This document shows, in pieces, positions 1 to 8,549 of a DNA stretch of 64,000 nt (the first letter of the stretch is position 1; every line of letters begins with the position of its first letter). Position numbers and translations under genes: made by a program. The stretch spans positions 3,224,001 to 3,288,000 of the forward strand of contig OY969623.1 of the NCBI GenBank assembly GCA_963701675.1. Direction: 5' to 3'. Source of the stretch: G963701675 sp963701675. GTDB lineage: Bacteria > Planctomycetota > Planctomycetia > Gemmatales > Gemmataceae. Under the pieces are notes generated by a model that was not told where the DNA came from, did no database searches, and was given only the letters and a program-made list of their open reading frames with translations.

Positions 1-1
1 A

Positions 2-979
2 CTCAGCGGCAAGGAACTGTCTTCTCTTAAGTCGCCCTTCTTGGGCACATACACGTTCCGGTGTGGGGGGCCTTGCGTGGCATTTAGACCAAACGATGAC
101 GGCCTTGCCAATGTTACTTTTCAGAATGCGGTAATACTATGGAACGCGCAGAGTGCCGAGAACCGTCGTGTCCTGCATGGGCATACAGACAATGTTGTCG
201 GGCTTGCATTCAGTCCGGATGGCGGTCGCATTGCAACTGCATCACAAGATAATACGGCAAGAGTATGGGATTCGCAAAGCGGTCGGCAACTCTTGAACCT
301 CAGGGGGCACTCGAAGTTTGTTTCTTGTGTGGCATTCAGTCCGGATGGGCGACGCATCGCTACTTCCTCAGGTGACAAAACCGTTCGGATATGGGATGGG
401 GAGATGCCAACGCCGGAGCAACGTCGCGCGCGCTATGTTGTTGATGTCGTTAACTCTACATGGGAGCAAGCGCCACTTAGAAACGAGATGTTGCGCCGAA
501 TTCGGGACGACAAATTCCTCAACGGCGAGGATCGGATTCGGGCACTGGCCATCGCAGAGCAATATCCCGAACAGGCTGAACCCTTGGAATTGAACGCCGC
601 TAGTTGGCAGGTAGTACGGTTTAGCGGTGAGGCGGAGCCGTTACGGTTCGCCTTACATTTGGCCGAAGCCGCCTGTCGTGCGCAGCCGAACAATGGCACC
701 TATCTCAATACGCTCGGCGTGGCCCAGTACCGCTGTGGGAATTACGAAGACGCTCTTAAGACGCTAACCCGCTCCGACGAACTCAACTCCGAGAGCAGAC
801 TTTCGATCCCAGAAGACCTCGCCTTCCTCGCCATGGCCCACCACCAACTCGGCAACGCCGACCAAGCCAAGACATTCCTCACCCGACTGCGCGATCGCAT
901 GAAGCAAAGCGAGCCGTCGGAGGACGCGAAGGCGTTCTTAAAAGAGGCTGAGGAGTTGATTGAAGGAAGGAAACGGTAA
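2..979 (+). CDS. WD40-repeat protein, C-terminal part (cut by window edge)
   Basis: The frame is open to the left edge, so only the last 325 codons or so are seen. Two clear WD40 blades are present (GHTDNVVGLAFSPDGGRIAT...ARVWD and GHSKFVSCVAFSPDGRRIAT...VRIWD), preceded by the end of another. After the propeller comes a helical region of about 190 residues with TPR-like spacing (PNNGTYLNTLGVAQYRCGNY). This order, WD40 then a TPR-like tail, is that of the C-terminus of large planctomycete Ser/Thr kinases such as the one that begins at 62207. The kinase domain itself would lie outside the window, so this identity is inferred. It probably acts as a protein-interaction scaffold. Confidence 0.85.
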   Translation, partial: LSGKELSSLKSPFLGTYTFRCGGPCVAFRPNDDGLANVTFQNAVILWNAQSAENRRVLHGHTDNVVGLAFSPDGGRIATASQDNTARVWDSQSGRQLLNLRGHSKFVSCVAFSPDGRRIATSSGDKTVRIWDGEMPTPEQRRARYVVDVVNSTWEQAPLRNEMLRRIRDDKFLNGEDRIRALAIAEQYPEQAEPLELNAASWQVVRFSGEAEPLRFALHLAEAACRAQPNNGTYLNTLGVAQYRCGNYEDALKTLTRSDELNSESRLSIPEDLAFLAMAHHQLGNADQAKTFLTRLRDRMKQSEPSEDAKAFLKEAEELIEGRKR

Positions 980-1024
980 TCCCCGTTCGCAGACCACAAC
1001 ACGTTGGCAAGGTTGCGAAGCGAA

Positions 1025-1360
1025 TCACACCGCCAGTGTGATCCGAATGGCTTGCTCAACTCGCGACATCGTGGTTGGAGCGAGGCTTCCGAGCTTACTT
1101 AACAGCCGAGTTCTATCGCAGACGCGGACTTGATGGCACAACGCGACTGAGTCGATCGCCAACCCGCCATCGCCCGACGACACGAGTAAGCAGAAGGGAA
1201 ATCGGCTCCATTTGAGATTGCTCGTGAACGGAATTACGACCGCGGTGCGAAGGAAAGTATTGAGCGGATCAGCCTGAAGAACTAATACCGGCCGCGTTCC
1301 AGCCTGCTCAGAACCGCGCACTGGATTGAGGTCCGCGACCCAAACATCTCCGCGATTCAT
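1025..1360 (-). CDS. MazF/PemK-family mRNA interferase toxin
   Basis: A 111-residue protein of the usual MazF length. It starts with the family's RGDVWVADL strand, followed by the GTRPVLVLQ and VVIPFTSN core strands and a C-terminal helix. Members of this family cleave mRNA at short sequence motifs and arrest growth when not bound by the antitoxin. Its ATG overlaps the TGA of the upstream gene by four bases (ATGA), typical of translationally coupled toxin-antitoxin pairs. The toxin family is confident; the cleavage specificity cannot be read from the sequence. Confidence 0.9.
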   Translation of the reverse strand: MNRGDVWVADLNPVRGSEQAGTRPVLVLQADPLNTFLRTAVVIPFTSNLKWSRFPFCLLVSSGDGGLAIDSVALCHQVRVCDRTRLLSKLGSLAPTTMSRVEQAIRITLAV

Positions 1361-1617
1361 ACCCGATCCGCTTCTCGAAGGCCTGTTTCATAGTCGTCGA
1401 ACGCCATGTTTGCGAGGCTCAGGTCTTCCGATGCGAGTTCACGGTAGGCGGAGGCCAAGTCCGGGTCTTTCAAAAGAGCGTCGATCTGCTCGGCGTCAAC
1501 GAATCGGCGAACGAGTTCTGCAAGTACGGGTTCCTTATCCTGTCCGCGCGCCGCACAAACGGCCTCGAACGAAGCGTTGAGTGCATCATCCAGTTGAACT
1601 TCGACCATGACCGGCAT
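1357..1617 (-). CDS. Antitoxin partner of the MazF-type toxin
   Basis: An 86-residue protein starting MPVMVEVQLDDAL; a second ATG three codons later is also possible. A longer upstream reading frame exists but lacks antitoxin-like sequence. The N-terminal short strand followed by two helices resembles a ribbon-helix-helix DNA-binding fold rather than an AbrB fold, and the acidic C-terminal half would bind and block the toxin. The gene directly precedes and overlaps the toxin, the usual antitoxin-first order, so the operon is probably autorepressed. Family assignment rests mostly on position and general shape. Confidence 0.75.
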   Translation of the reverse strand: MPVMVEVQLDDALNASFEAVCAARGQDKEPVLAELVRRFVDAEQIDALLKDPDLASAYRELASEDLSLANMAFDDYETGLREADRV

Positions 1618-1814
1618 GGGAATCCTCAATGCTACGTTAAGTTGTGGTTCGCGTTTCACTGGCCGTATTGTACGCTCCCCGCTGCAATTTGGCGTCATCA
1701 CTACTAGCCGTGGGCAGACGGCGCCGTAAACCGGCGCTGACGCCACCGTCTCGAACCAATCACCGATCTCATCAAAAACGCCCGTTCAAAAAAAACAAAA
1801 AAACTTCAACCCCG

Positions 1815-1896
1815 TGTCGGGTTTCGCCGGGCCGTGGCGATCCCTTCGTAGGCGAGTTGTTCTCGCCTGTCGGGAACGACGCGAGCAGAGGCAAAC
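1815..1896 (+). promoter_or_regulatory. Possible structured 5' leader, copy 1
   Basis: This lies in the 343-base gap between the antitoxin and the secreted-protein gene. It shares with 2616-2675 the blocks TGTCGGGTTT, GGCGATCCCTT and GGGA..ACGACG in the same order. A closing stem can form between 1821-1828 and 1890-1896, an inner CCC/GGG pairing between 1841-1844 and 1872-1875, and copy 1 has an extra hairpin at 1851-1867 (GGCGAG/CTCGCC). The arms of the closing stem differ between the two copies but still pair, which suggests a conserved RNA structure. Another hairpin at 1903-1922 follows before the Shine-Dalgarno at 1951-1957. I do not recognise a known riboswitch class. Confidence 0.45.
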
Positions 1897-1960
1897 GGCA
1901 TAAGCGGCCTGTGGCGGCCGCTCCTCACACGTTGTGGTCTTTTTCAAAAAAGGAAGGTGG

Positions 1961-2353
1961 ATGATGTTTACGTTTCGCAAGCTGAGTGGTTTGGCGGCAG
2001 TGGCCCTGATGCTGGGGTTCGCGGCTGTGGCTGTCGCGGCAGATTGCCGGCACTTAGCCCATCTCCAGGGCACCCGGTATGAGCCACGCGCGAGTGGCCG
2101 CGCGTTGTGCATGACGATCGGCGACCAGGTGACGCTGAGCGTTGCCGTGGAGAAAATCAACTTCCATGACGTGGCGTTTATCGTCGTCGATGGCGAGTTG
2201 GCCGGCCGTATGAATCTTCAAGAGGGCCGCGGAGCGCTGGAACTCACTGCCAGCACCGAGGCCGTAGCGCCGATCACATCAGCGTCGGCGGTGTCGGTCT
2301 TTTCCAGCGATGGAACGCTGCTTTTGCACGGTAAATTCCGGGAAATTCGTTGA
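1961..2353 (+). CDS. Small secreted protein of unknown function
   Basis: A 130-residue protein with a classical signal peptide: basic start MMFTFRKL, then a hydrophobic stretch rich in Ala, Val and Leu ending near AVAADC. The start at 1961 is supported by AGGAAGG at 1951-1957. The mature part of about 100 residues has two cysteines and mostly beta-type sequence (VAFIVVDGEL, SAVSVFSSDGTLLLHGKF). No family is recognised. It sits directly behind the structured leader at 1815-1896, so it may be controlled at the RNA level together with the membrane-protein gene at 2693. Confidence 0.7.
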   Translation: MMFTFRKLSGLAAVALMLGFAAVAVAADCRHLAHLQGTRYEPRASGRALCMTIGDQVTLSVAVEKINFHDVAFIVVDGELAGRMNLQEGRGALELTASTEAVAPITSASAVSVFSSDGTLLLHGKFREIR

Positions 2354-2615
2354 TCCGCTCCGGGTTAGATTGGCAACGCCAATCGAGGGCCGGCCGAACC
2401 GACATGGTGAGGCCGGCCCGACCCATGCGCCGTGGCGCTCTCATCCGATGTCAGTTGGAATTGGCGCTTGTATGGCCGGACGCCTAATGGGTGTCAAACA
2501 AAAACAACATGGTCAAGGATCTGCTGACTCACCCTTCCCTGTGATTCCGTTCGACTGAGTTGGCACATTGCCCGCCTTTTTTAGTGACGGCTCCCGTCGA
2601 ATTCCTCTTTATCAA

Positions 2616-2675
2616 TGTCGGGTTTTCGCACGTCGCGGCGATCCCTTACCAGTGGGAGAACGACGGGGCGAAGAC
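2616..2675 (+). promoter_or_regulatory. Possible structured 5' leader, copy 2
   Basis: The second copy of the motif described at 1815-1896, in the 339-base gap before the small membrane-protein gene. GTTTTCGC (2622-2629) pairs over eight positions with GCGAAGAC (2668-2675), with one G-U. Inside, ATCCC (2641-2645) faces GGGA (2654-2657). The variable hairpin of copy 1 is reduced to a six-base linker. It ends only 17 bases before the ATG at 2693, so folding could affect ribosome access. The rest of the gap (2354-2610) holds a GGCCGG inverted repeat near 2390-2430 and nothing else I can name. Confidence 0.45.
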
Positions 2676-2692
2676 AAAGGGACGGCACGATC

Positions 2693-3010
2693 ATGAAGCA
2701 TCTCATCTATAGCGTGTTGTGGCTCTTCATCGGATTGACCTCGGCCTATGACGCGTACTTGAACTTGCGGTATCCCGTGACGGCTCAGGTGGAAGAGAAC
2801 CCGATCGCCAAGTGGATTCTGCAAGCCAGCGGCGACGATGTGCCGTTGCTCATTGGACTGAAGTTCGCCGGCACATTGGCGTGCCTCGGTGTGCTGGTGC
2901 TGGTGTATTTGCACAAGAAGGCCAGCGCCATGTTGATCGCTTCAACGGTCGCGTCGGTGCAAGGCATGGTGTTGTGGTACCTCACTGACGGTTTCCAATT
3001 CTTCGGATAA
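2693..3010 (+). CDS. Small three-helix membrane protein
   Basis: A 105-residue protein with three predicted membrane segments: around residues 4-25 (IYSVLWLFIGLTSAYDAYL), 50-72 (LLIGLKFAGTLACLGVLVL) and 78-98. The short loop between the first two contains ENPIAKWIL. The ATG at 2693 lies in frame right after the leader element; an upstream in-frame start at 2615 would put part of the leader in coding sequence and adds no hydrophobic segment. No function is recognised. Confidence 0.7.
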   Translation: MKHLIYSVLWLFIGLTSAYDAYLNLRYPVTAQVEENPIAKWILQASGDDVPLLIGLKFAGTLACLGVLVLVYLHKKASAMLIASTVASVQGMVLWYLTDGFQFFG

Positions 3011-3114
3011 TCGTGGCGTCGCCCTCGCCCTTCCGGTTTCGCCCGCCGGAGGGGCGTTGATTGCCAAGCTCGCCAGTCTCAACGTTACATTTTGTCACCA
3101 GGTATAATGCGCAA

Positions 3115-3798
3115 ATGCCGTTGAGCCGTGAGGAAGTTCGCGCATTTGATCGACGTGCCATCGAGGAATTCGGTGTCCCGGGTGTGGTCCTCATGGAAAA
3201 CGCCGGCCGAAACGCGGCCGATTGGTTGATCCAACTGGGCGTGAGCGGTCGGGTTGTGATTTGTTGCGGCAAAGGAAACAACGGCGGCGATGGATTCGTC
3301 ATCGCGCGCCAGCTTGATATTCGTCACGTGCCGGTGCGGGTCTTGTTGTTCGCCTCACCGAGGGATGTCACCGGCGATGCCGCCGTTCATTATGGAATCA
3401 TTGAACGCCTCAAGCTGCCGATTCAGGTTCACGATCGGAATCCAATTGATCCCAAGGCGCTACGCGACGAATTCGACTCGGCGGACTGGATTGTCGATGC
3501 ACTTTTCGGAACCGGATTGACCGGTCCGATTCGTCCGCCCATTGACGGGGTGGTCGAGGCGATCAACTCCAGCCGTGCCCGAATTCTTGCCCTGGATATT
3601 CCGTCAGGGCTGGACTGCGATTCAGGGCTTCCGCTGGGGCCAACGGTGCGGGCCCATTACACGGTTACTTTTGTTGCAGAAAAGACAGGTTTCGCTCGCG
3701 CAGACTCGGCCCAATTCACGGGTAAGGTACACGTGGCGGACATCGGCATTAGTCGGGACGTTCACCTAACCAATACGATCGTTGGCAGAGAATCGTGA
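3115..3798 (+). CDS. nnrE: NAD(P)H-hydrate epimerase (YjeF N-terminal domain)
   Basis: Epimerises the R and S forms of hydrated NADH/NADPH so that the partner dehydratase can repair them. The 227-residue protein contains the family's CGKGNNGGDGFVIARQL loop, the ALFGTGLTGP motif and ALDIPSGLDCDSG. It is the stand-alone epimerase type; the ADP-dependent dehydratase domain that is fused in many bacteria is absent here. The ATG at 3115 gives the usual start (MPLSREEVRAFDR) and is preferred over an in-frame TTG at 3061. Confidence 0.9.
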   Translation: MPLSREEVRAFDRRAIEEFGVPGVVLMENAGRNAADWLIQLGVSGRVVICCGKGNNGGDGFVIARQLDIRHVPVRVLLFASPRDVTGDAAVHYGIIERLKLPIQVHDRNPIDPKALRDEFDSADWIVDALFGTGLTGPIRPPIDGVVEAINSSRARILALDIPSGLDCDSGLPLGPTVRAHYTVTFVAEKTGFARADSAQFTGKVHVADIGISRDVHLTNTIVGRES

Positions 3799-3830
3799 TT
3801 CCGTTATGCTATGTCAACGCCGGAGGAGCA

Positions 3831-4085
3831 ATGCCAAAGAAGAACGACATATCGAGTGGAAACGGAAAACTCGCGGAAGCGATGGCGTTGCTTATCAATA
3901 ACCAAGCCGCATTCGTCGGACGGCTTGGAGAAAACGAGGAGCGATTTGCAAGGATTGAAAAAGATATGCAAGCGATCTTGCGAGTGCTTGCAGAACACAG
4001 CCGCATCCTGGCCGAACACAGCCGGCTCCTCGAACACTTGCCTGAAGCGGTGCGCGACAAGATTGGATTCAGAGCACCACCTTAG
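3831..4085 (+). CDS. Small coiled-coil protein
   Basis: An 84-residue basic/acidic protein beginning MPKKNDISSGNGKLAEAM. The start is set by a strong Shine-Dalgarno, GGAGGAG at 3822-3828. The body is one long amphipathic helix, ending in a repeated heptad-like unit (LAEHSRI LAEHSRL LEHLPEAV). Such short proteins usually act as oligomerisation or adaptor pieces. No enzyme motif is present and no family is recognised. Confidence 0.65.
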   Translation: MPKKNDISSGNGKLAEAMALLINNQAAFVGRLGENEERFARIEKDMQAILRVLAEHSRILAEHSRLLEHLPEAVRDKIGFRAPP

Positions 4086-4101
4086 CTATTGACGACACCC
4101 A

Positions 4102-5499
4102 TCAGCTCGTCGCTACGACCGCTCGCTGCATCGCAACAATCAATTCTGTTTCTTGTTCCTCGAGCACGGTGCGCACATCCAGAACCAGTTTCCCATCGCG
4201 GAGCCGGGCGACCACTGCCGGGGCGCCTAACCGAAGGCGTTGAGCCAGTTCGGCATCACTTATGTTTGGTGTTTCGACTTCCACAACCCAAGTGCCCATC
4301 GTTTGTGCAGGTAGCGACCCGCCGCCGACGAATGCCTCATCCGCGTGCGCCGTTGCGTGCACTCCATCGATTTCATTCAATCGAGCGGCGACAGACTCCG
4401 CGCGGTGCTTGAGCGTCTCAAGCGGCATGTCCAACATCCGCAGTACGGGAATGCGCTCCAGCGCTCTGCTTTCGTTGAGATAGACCCGAAGCGTGGCTTC
4501 GAGGGCCGCGAGGGTCATCTTGTCGAGCCGGAACGCCCGCATGAGGGGATCCTTCTCAATGCGTTGGATGATGTCGCGTCGGCCGGCAATGATGCCCGCC
4601 TGCGGCCCGCCCAGAAGTTTATCTCCGCTGAAAAGTACCACGTCAGCCCCGGCGGCAACGCTGTCTCGCGCCACGGGTTCGCCACTGAAGCCGAACCGCG
4701 AAAAATCGATCAACGCCCCGCTGCCGATGTCATCAATAACTGAGAGCCCGCGTTGTTTTCCGAGCGCGATAAGATCCTCGACACTCACGCCGTGTGTGAA
4801 TCCGACGATGCGGTAGTTGCTGGAATGCACATTCATCAACGCGGCGGTGTTCGGAGTGATTGCGCGATCGTAATCGTCGAGTCGAGTGATATTCGTCGTG
4901 CCGACTTCACGAAGGACGGCGCCGCTCACCGACATGATGTCGGGAATGCGAAAGCTGCCGCCGATCTCAATGAGTTGCCCACGAGATATGATCACCTCTC
5001 GACCCTGACACAGCGCTCGCAAAGTGATGACGGTGGCGGCGGCGTTGTTGTTGACGGCGGTGGCGGACTCCGCGCCGGTTAGCCGGCAAATCCACTCGCG
5101 GACTGCGGACTGACGTGATGAGCGCTTGCCGGTGTCAAGGTCCATCTCCAGGTTCAGGTATCCGCAAGCGGCCTGGCGAGCCGCCTCGGCCGCCTCGAGC
5201 GCCATGGGTGCACGTCCAAGATTCGTGTGCAACACGATCCCGGTTGCGTTGATGATCCGTTGGAGCTTCGGCCGGGCTTCACGCCCCAAGCGTAAAGCAA
5301 CGCGCGCGGCTACTGCATCTGGATGAGATTCTCCGTCTACCGTTTGTCCGTCCACGAGCCGTTCGCGAAGGCGAGCCAATTCTGCACGTACCGTTTCAAC
5401 GACTCGCTCATGCGCATGTGTCTGCATGAGAACTTTTGTTGATTCAACGTCGAGAACTTCGTTGACCGACGGGAGCTGTCGAAGTGGATTGTTTGCCAT
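4102..5499 (-). CDS. selA: L-seryl-tRNA(Sec) selenium transferase
   Basis: PLP enzyme that converts seryl-tRNA(Sec) to selenocysteyl-tRNA(Sec) using selenophosphate. At 465 residues it has the full family length. It shows the N-terminal RQLPSVNEVL motif, NATGIVLHTNLGRAP, TAVNNNAAA and the PLP lysine K294 in LFSGDKLLGGPQAG. No selB, selD or tRNA(Sec) is next to it, so the rest of the pathway must be elsewhere. Its presence implies that this organism decodes UGA as selenocysteine, which bears directly on the TGA-containing genes at 52453-53082 and 55803-56760. Confidence 0.95.
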   Translation of the reverse strand: MANNPLRQLPSVNEVLDVESTKVLMQTHAHERVVETVRAELARLRERLVDGQTVDGESHPDAVAARVALRLGREARPKLQRIINATGIVLHTNLGRAPMALEAAEAARQAACGYLNLEMDLDTGKRSSRQSAVREWICRLTGAESATAVNNNAAATVITLRALCQGREVIISRGQLIEIGGSFRIPDIMSVSGAVLREVGTTNITRLDDYDRAITPNTAALMNVHSSNYRIVGFTHGVSVEDLIALGKQRGLSVIDDIGSGALIDFSRFGFSGEPVARDSVAAGADVVLFSGDKLLGGPQAGIIAGRRDIIQRIEKDPLMRAFRLDKMTLAALEATLRVYLNESRALERIPVLRMLDMPLETLKHRAESVAARLNEIDGVHATAHADEAFVGGGSLPAQTMGTWVVEVETPNISDAELAQRLRLGAPAVVARLRDGKLVLDVRTVLEEQETELIVAMQRAVVATS

Positions 5500-5514
5500 G
5501 ATCGCTAAGTCCGG

Positions 5515-6855
5515 CTAACGAGGATCGTGCGAGTCGTTCACTTCGGCGGGCTCCGGTTCGGCCTCCGACGCCGGCCGAGTTTGCTTGGTACGAGCCCGCG
5601 GTTTGGACTTGTGCCGCGATTTCTTTCGAACACCGCTTTCGGTCAGAATCCAACCCGCGCGACCGAGAATCCGACCATAGAGTAGCACAAACGTCGCCCA
5701 GGCAAAACCGATCCCGAAAGGAAGCAGGATACTCGCTTGTTGGGCGAGTTGCGCGGTCCAATAAACACATAGCGAAAGCAAAACGAGCGGCGGAACAATC
5801 ACCAGCGCCAACGCGTGCGGTTTTTTCAGGAAGTTCCAGATGATTTTCCCGTCGAGCAGCATCCACCATGCATCGGCCGCGAGGGCGGACAATATCAGAA
5901 CCGGAAACAGAATCAAGAACGGCAAAAGCGAAACAACCCAACCGAGATCTTCGGAAGAGATCGAGGCGCCGCGTGCGATCCAAACAAGGGCTGTCGCGAT
6001 AACAGCGCAACCGACAATCCAAAGGACATAGAAGAACTTCCCCAGACCATCGAGCAATCCGCCGCTCTTGGGCCACGTCACGGCATCGTTGCCGTTGGCG
6101 GTGTCTTCGACGACGGCGAGGAAGCAATTGGCGAGATACATGCCCGCCCACGCGAAGACCACACCGGCACCTGAAAGCAGGATCGGCACGCCAATCAACA
6201 TGTGGCCGCCTTGCTCGAATAGATACACGATCCCGGAAGCGATCAATGCCAGCACGCTAAAGTTCAGGCCATTCGCCAACCAGACGATCAGATTCGAAGG
6301 TCGCCACGGAAACGTATATATGCCCGAAAAGAGCGGGAACCTCGGCGGCGGTGGCGGTGGTTCGGGAAGGAGTCTTGCGACTTCCGCTTCGGTCGGCAAA
6401 TGGCGCTCTGGCGGCGGTCCAGTTTCCGCTGCGTCGGCCATCGTATACGGCTCGGCCGGTGGCTCGAAACGCACAGGCGAAGCCGGCGCTCTACTTTTCG
6501 GCGCGGCATCCGCTTCCGCCAATGTGTACCGTTCACCTTCGGGCTCTGGCAGGGGCGTCGGACGCGCCCACGCCACGGGGCCGGTTGCAAGTTGATAATT
6601 CTCCGGCCCTTCCGCGTCTACGACTTGCGCGGGCTCCGGCCATTCGTCTTCGATGGGCAAGAGTTCCAAAGAACCATCGGAAGTCGAGAGCGGTTGACGC
6701 GATTCGGAGACCGGCTGCAACGCTTCAATCCGGAAGCCACACTCTGGACACCTTCCGCGCAAACCGCCGTATGCCGCCTTGATTCGGAGCTTCGCCCTAC
6801 AGCTCGAACAGCGAAAGGAGAGCCAACGGATCGATGCCTGGGAACGCTGAGTCAT
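5515..6855 (-). CDS. Zinc-ribbon multi-pass membrane protein
   Basis: A 446-residue protein. An N-terminal zinc ribbon (FRCSSCRAKLRIK...GRCPECGFRI) is followed by a low-complexity linker of about 150 residues rich in Pro, Ala and Glu, then six or so hydrophobic membrane segments, and a basic tail rich in Lys/Arg. This arrangement is common in planctomycetes and its job is unknown. The ATG at 6855 (MTQRSQAS) is preferred because the ribbon follows at the normal distance; an upstream in-frame start at 6939 has no supporting signal. It is 15 bases upstream of selA on the same strand and may be co-transcribed with it. Confidence 0.8.
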   Translation of the reverse strand: MTQRSQASIRWLSFRCSSCRAKLRIKAAYGGLRGRCPECGFRIEALQPVSESRQPLSTSDGSLELLPIEDEWPEPAQVVDAEGPENYQLATGPVAWARPTPLPEPEGERYTLAEADAAPKSRAPASPVRFEPPAEPYTMADAAETGPPPERHLPTEAEVARLLPEPPPPPPRFPLFSGIYTFPWRPSNLIVWLANGLNFSVLALIASGIVYLFEQGGHMLIGVPILLSGAGVVFAWAGMYLANCFLAVVEDTANGNDAVTWPKSGGLLDGLGKFFYVLWIVGCAVIATALVWIARGASISSEDLGWVVSLLPFLILFPVLILSALAADAWWMLLDGKIIWNFLKKPHALALVIVPPLVLLSLCVYWTAQLAQQASILLPFGIGFAWATFVLLYGRILGRAGWILTESGVRKKSRHKSKPRARTKQTRPASEAEPEPAEVNDSHDPR

Positions 6856-6941
6856 CAGAACGCGGATTGCATGAATTCCAATGCCGGGGCAGAATTCAGT
6901 GTACCGCGGCGGACGGGCCAATTCAGTAGGAAAGCGCACCC

Positions 6942-7253
6942 CTAGGCAGCAAGTTTCTCCGGGTCGGGGGATTCGGATAGCCGCGTCTCGGCGAAGCGGG
7001 CGCCCGTGGAATCGTAAAAAAGGACTCGGCTTTCATCACCGGCCCATACCGCGTGGTTGCGGAGCAAGCGCGGTCCCTCGACTTGAAACAATAATCCGCA
7101 AGGCCGACCCCGCCGGCGAATGATTGACTGGCCGAGCGGAGTTTGCCCGGGATCGAGGTTGTCATGATTACACAAGATTTCACGAACGTGCCAGCGCAAG
7201 TCATCGAAAGTTGCCAATGCAAGGACCGCTGCCATAAGGTTTGGTTTCTCCAT
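6942..7253 (-). CDS. Small protein of unknown function
   Basis: A 103-residue protein. The C-terminal two thirds (RRGRPCGLLFQVEGPRLL, AVWAGDESRVLFYDSTGARF) read as a compact beta sheet domain and look like a short hypothetical family I associate with planctomycetes, without a known role. A second possible ATG lies six codons in. It is transcribed divergently from the DCC-family gene at 7411. Confidence 0.65.
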   Translation of the reverse strand: MEKPNLMAAVLALATFDDLRWHVREILCNHDNLDPGQTPLGQSIIRRRGRPCGLLFQVEGPRLLRNHAVWAGDESRVLFYDSTGARFAETRLSESPDPEKLAA

Positions 7254-7410
7254 GTCCGTGGGGGAGCGCCGGGATGCACCCTCAAGTACGAATACCTATA
7301 TCGGCAGAGGTCCGCCCCAGGGTTAGGGACTAGCGTCATGGAAGAGTTGTCCGGTTCTGACGTCTGCGGTAAGCTCTTCGGCGGCGACGGCAACAGTCCT
7401 GGAGTGCGAC

Positions 7411-7845
7411 GTGTTCAAGATTCTGAAACCCCTCGTGGCGCCGACGGAGCGAATCTACTACGACGGGCACTGCGGACTGTGCCAGCGCTCGGTACGTTTC
7501 GTCCTGCTCAAGGACCGAACCGGTAAGGCGTTTCGTTTCACACCGCTGGACAGCGATTCCTTTCGGAATGCAGCCCCGCCGTCACTTCAAGAGTCGGACA
7601 AACCGACGCTCGTCGTGCAAACGGCCGACAATCGGTTCTTGACACGATCCTCGGCCGTCATCCATATCGGCCGTCGATTAGGTGGAATCTGGCGCTTGTT
7701 CGTCGAAGTTGGACGGCTGCTACCGATCCGAATTCGTGATTGGCTCTACGATATGGTCGCACACAATCGTTACCGCCTTTTTTCCAAGCCGGCGGATGTG
7801 TGTCCCGTGGTACCGCCTCACCTTCGGGCGCGATTCGACTTGTGA
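7411..7845 (+). CDS. DCC-type thiol-disulfide oxidoreductase family (DUF393)
   Basis: A 144-residue protein with the family's opening motif IYYDGHCGLCQRSVRF, which includes the CxxC-like pair, then LDSDSFR, TLVVQTADNRFLTRSSAVIHI and a C-terminal NRYRLFSKP segment. The family has a thioredoxin-like fold and is presumed to act on disulfides, though substrates are unknown. The start is GTG at 7411 with GGAG ten bases upstream. Confidence 0.85.
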   Translation: MFKILKPLVAPTERIYYDGHCGLCQRSVRFVLLKDRTGKAFRFTPLDSDSFRNAAPPSLQESDKPTLVVQTADNRFLTRSSAVIHIGRRLGGIWRLFVEVGRLLPIRIRDWLYDMVAHNRYRLFSKPADVCPVVPPHLRARFDL

Positions 7846-7882
7846 TCTACACTCGATTGCATGTCACGGTAAGATCTAATCC

Positions 7883-8542
7883 ATGAGCAACAACGCAGAG
7901 CTATATCAAAAGGCCCGCAGACATCTATCACGCCGGGATGCGGTCTTAAGGAAGATCATCAAGGAAATCGGACTGTGCACGCTTCAGACGAATCCGAACG
8001 GTTTCGACATCCTCGTGCGCTCGATCGTATCACAACAAATCTCGAGTAAAGCCGCTGAATCGATTTCCACTCGACTGGTGAAGGCGATGGGCCGGGCTGG
8101 CCTTAAGCCGGCGAAGATTCTGCGTACGTCGGAAGAAGCGCTTCGTTCGTACGGCCTTTCCACGAACAAAGCTCGCTTCTTGCACGACCTGGCCGGCAAA
8201 GTGCATGACGGCAGCGTCGCACTTCACATCATCCATGAAATGTCGGATGAAGAAGTAATTGAAACGTTGCTGCCGGTCAAAGGCATCGGTCGATGGACGG
8301 CACAGATGTTCCTGATTTTTTCGCTCGGCCGCTGGGACGTGCTTCCCGTCGATGATTTCGGTTTACGCGCCGGCATTAGGAAGCACTTCGGACTGGTCGA
8401 GCTTCCAAACCGCGCTGAAACGACCGAGTTGGCGGAGCCTTGGCGGCCTTACCGGTCGATCGCGACCTGGTACATTTGGCGCAGCTTAGGTGGCGTGCCG
8501 CAAAGCGATAACAACGGCACGGACAAGACGAAAAGGAAGTGA
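7883..8542 (+). CDS. DNA-3-methyladenine glycosylase II (AlkA-like, HhH-GPD)
   Basis: Removes alkylated bases from DNA in base excision repair. The 219-residue protein has the HhH-GPD core: FDILVRSIVSQQISSKAA, the helix-hairpin-helix LLPVKGIGRWTAQMFL and the catalytic aspartate in LPVDDFGLRAG. The catalytic lysine of bifunctional members is absent, so it should be a monofunctional glycosylase. It lacks the extra N-terminal domain of E. coli AlkA. Confidence 0.9.
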   Translation: MSNNAELYQKARRHLSRRDAVLRKIIKEIGLCTLQTNPNGFDILVRSIVSQQISSKAAESISTRLVKAMGRAGLKPAKILRTSEEALRSYGLSTNKARFLHDLAGKVHDGSVALHIIHEMSDEEVIETLLPVKGIGRWTAQMFLIFSLGRWDVLPVDDFGLRAGIRKHFGLVELPNRAETTELAEPWRPYRSIATWYIWRSLGGVPQSDNNGTDKTKRK

Positions 8543-8549
8543 AAGAAAA

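Noticed and set aside
1815..1896. Leader as a c-di-GMP-I or fluoride riboswitch
   Set aside because: The conserved bases of those classes are not found; only a general similarity of GGCGAT and GGGA blocks exists.
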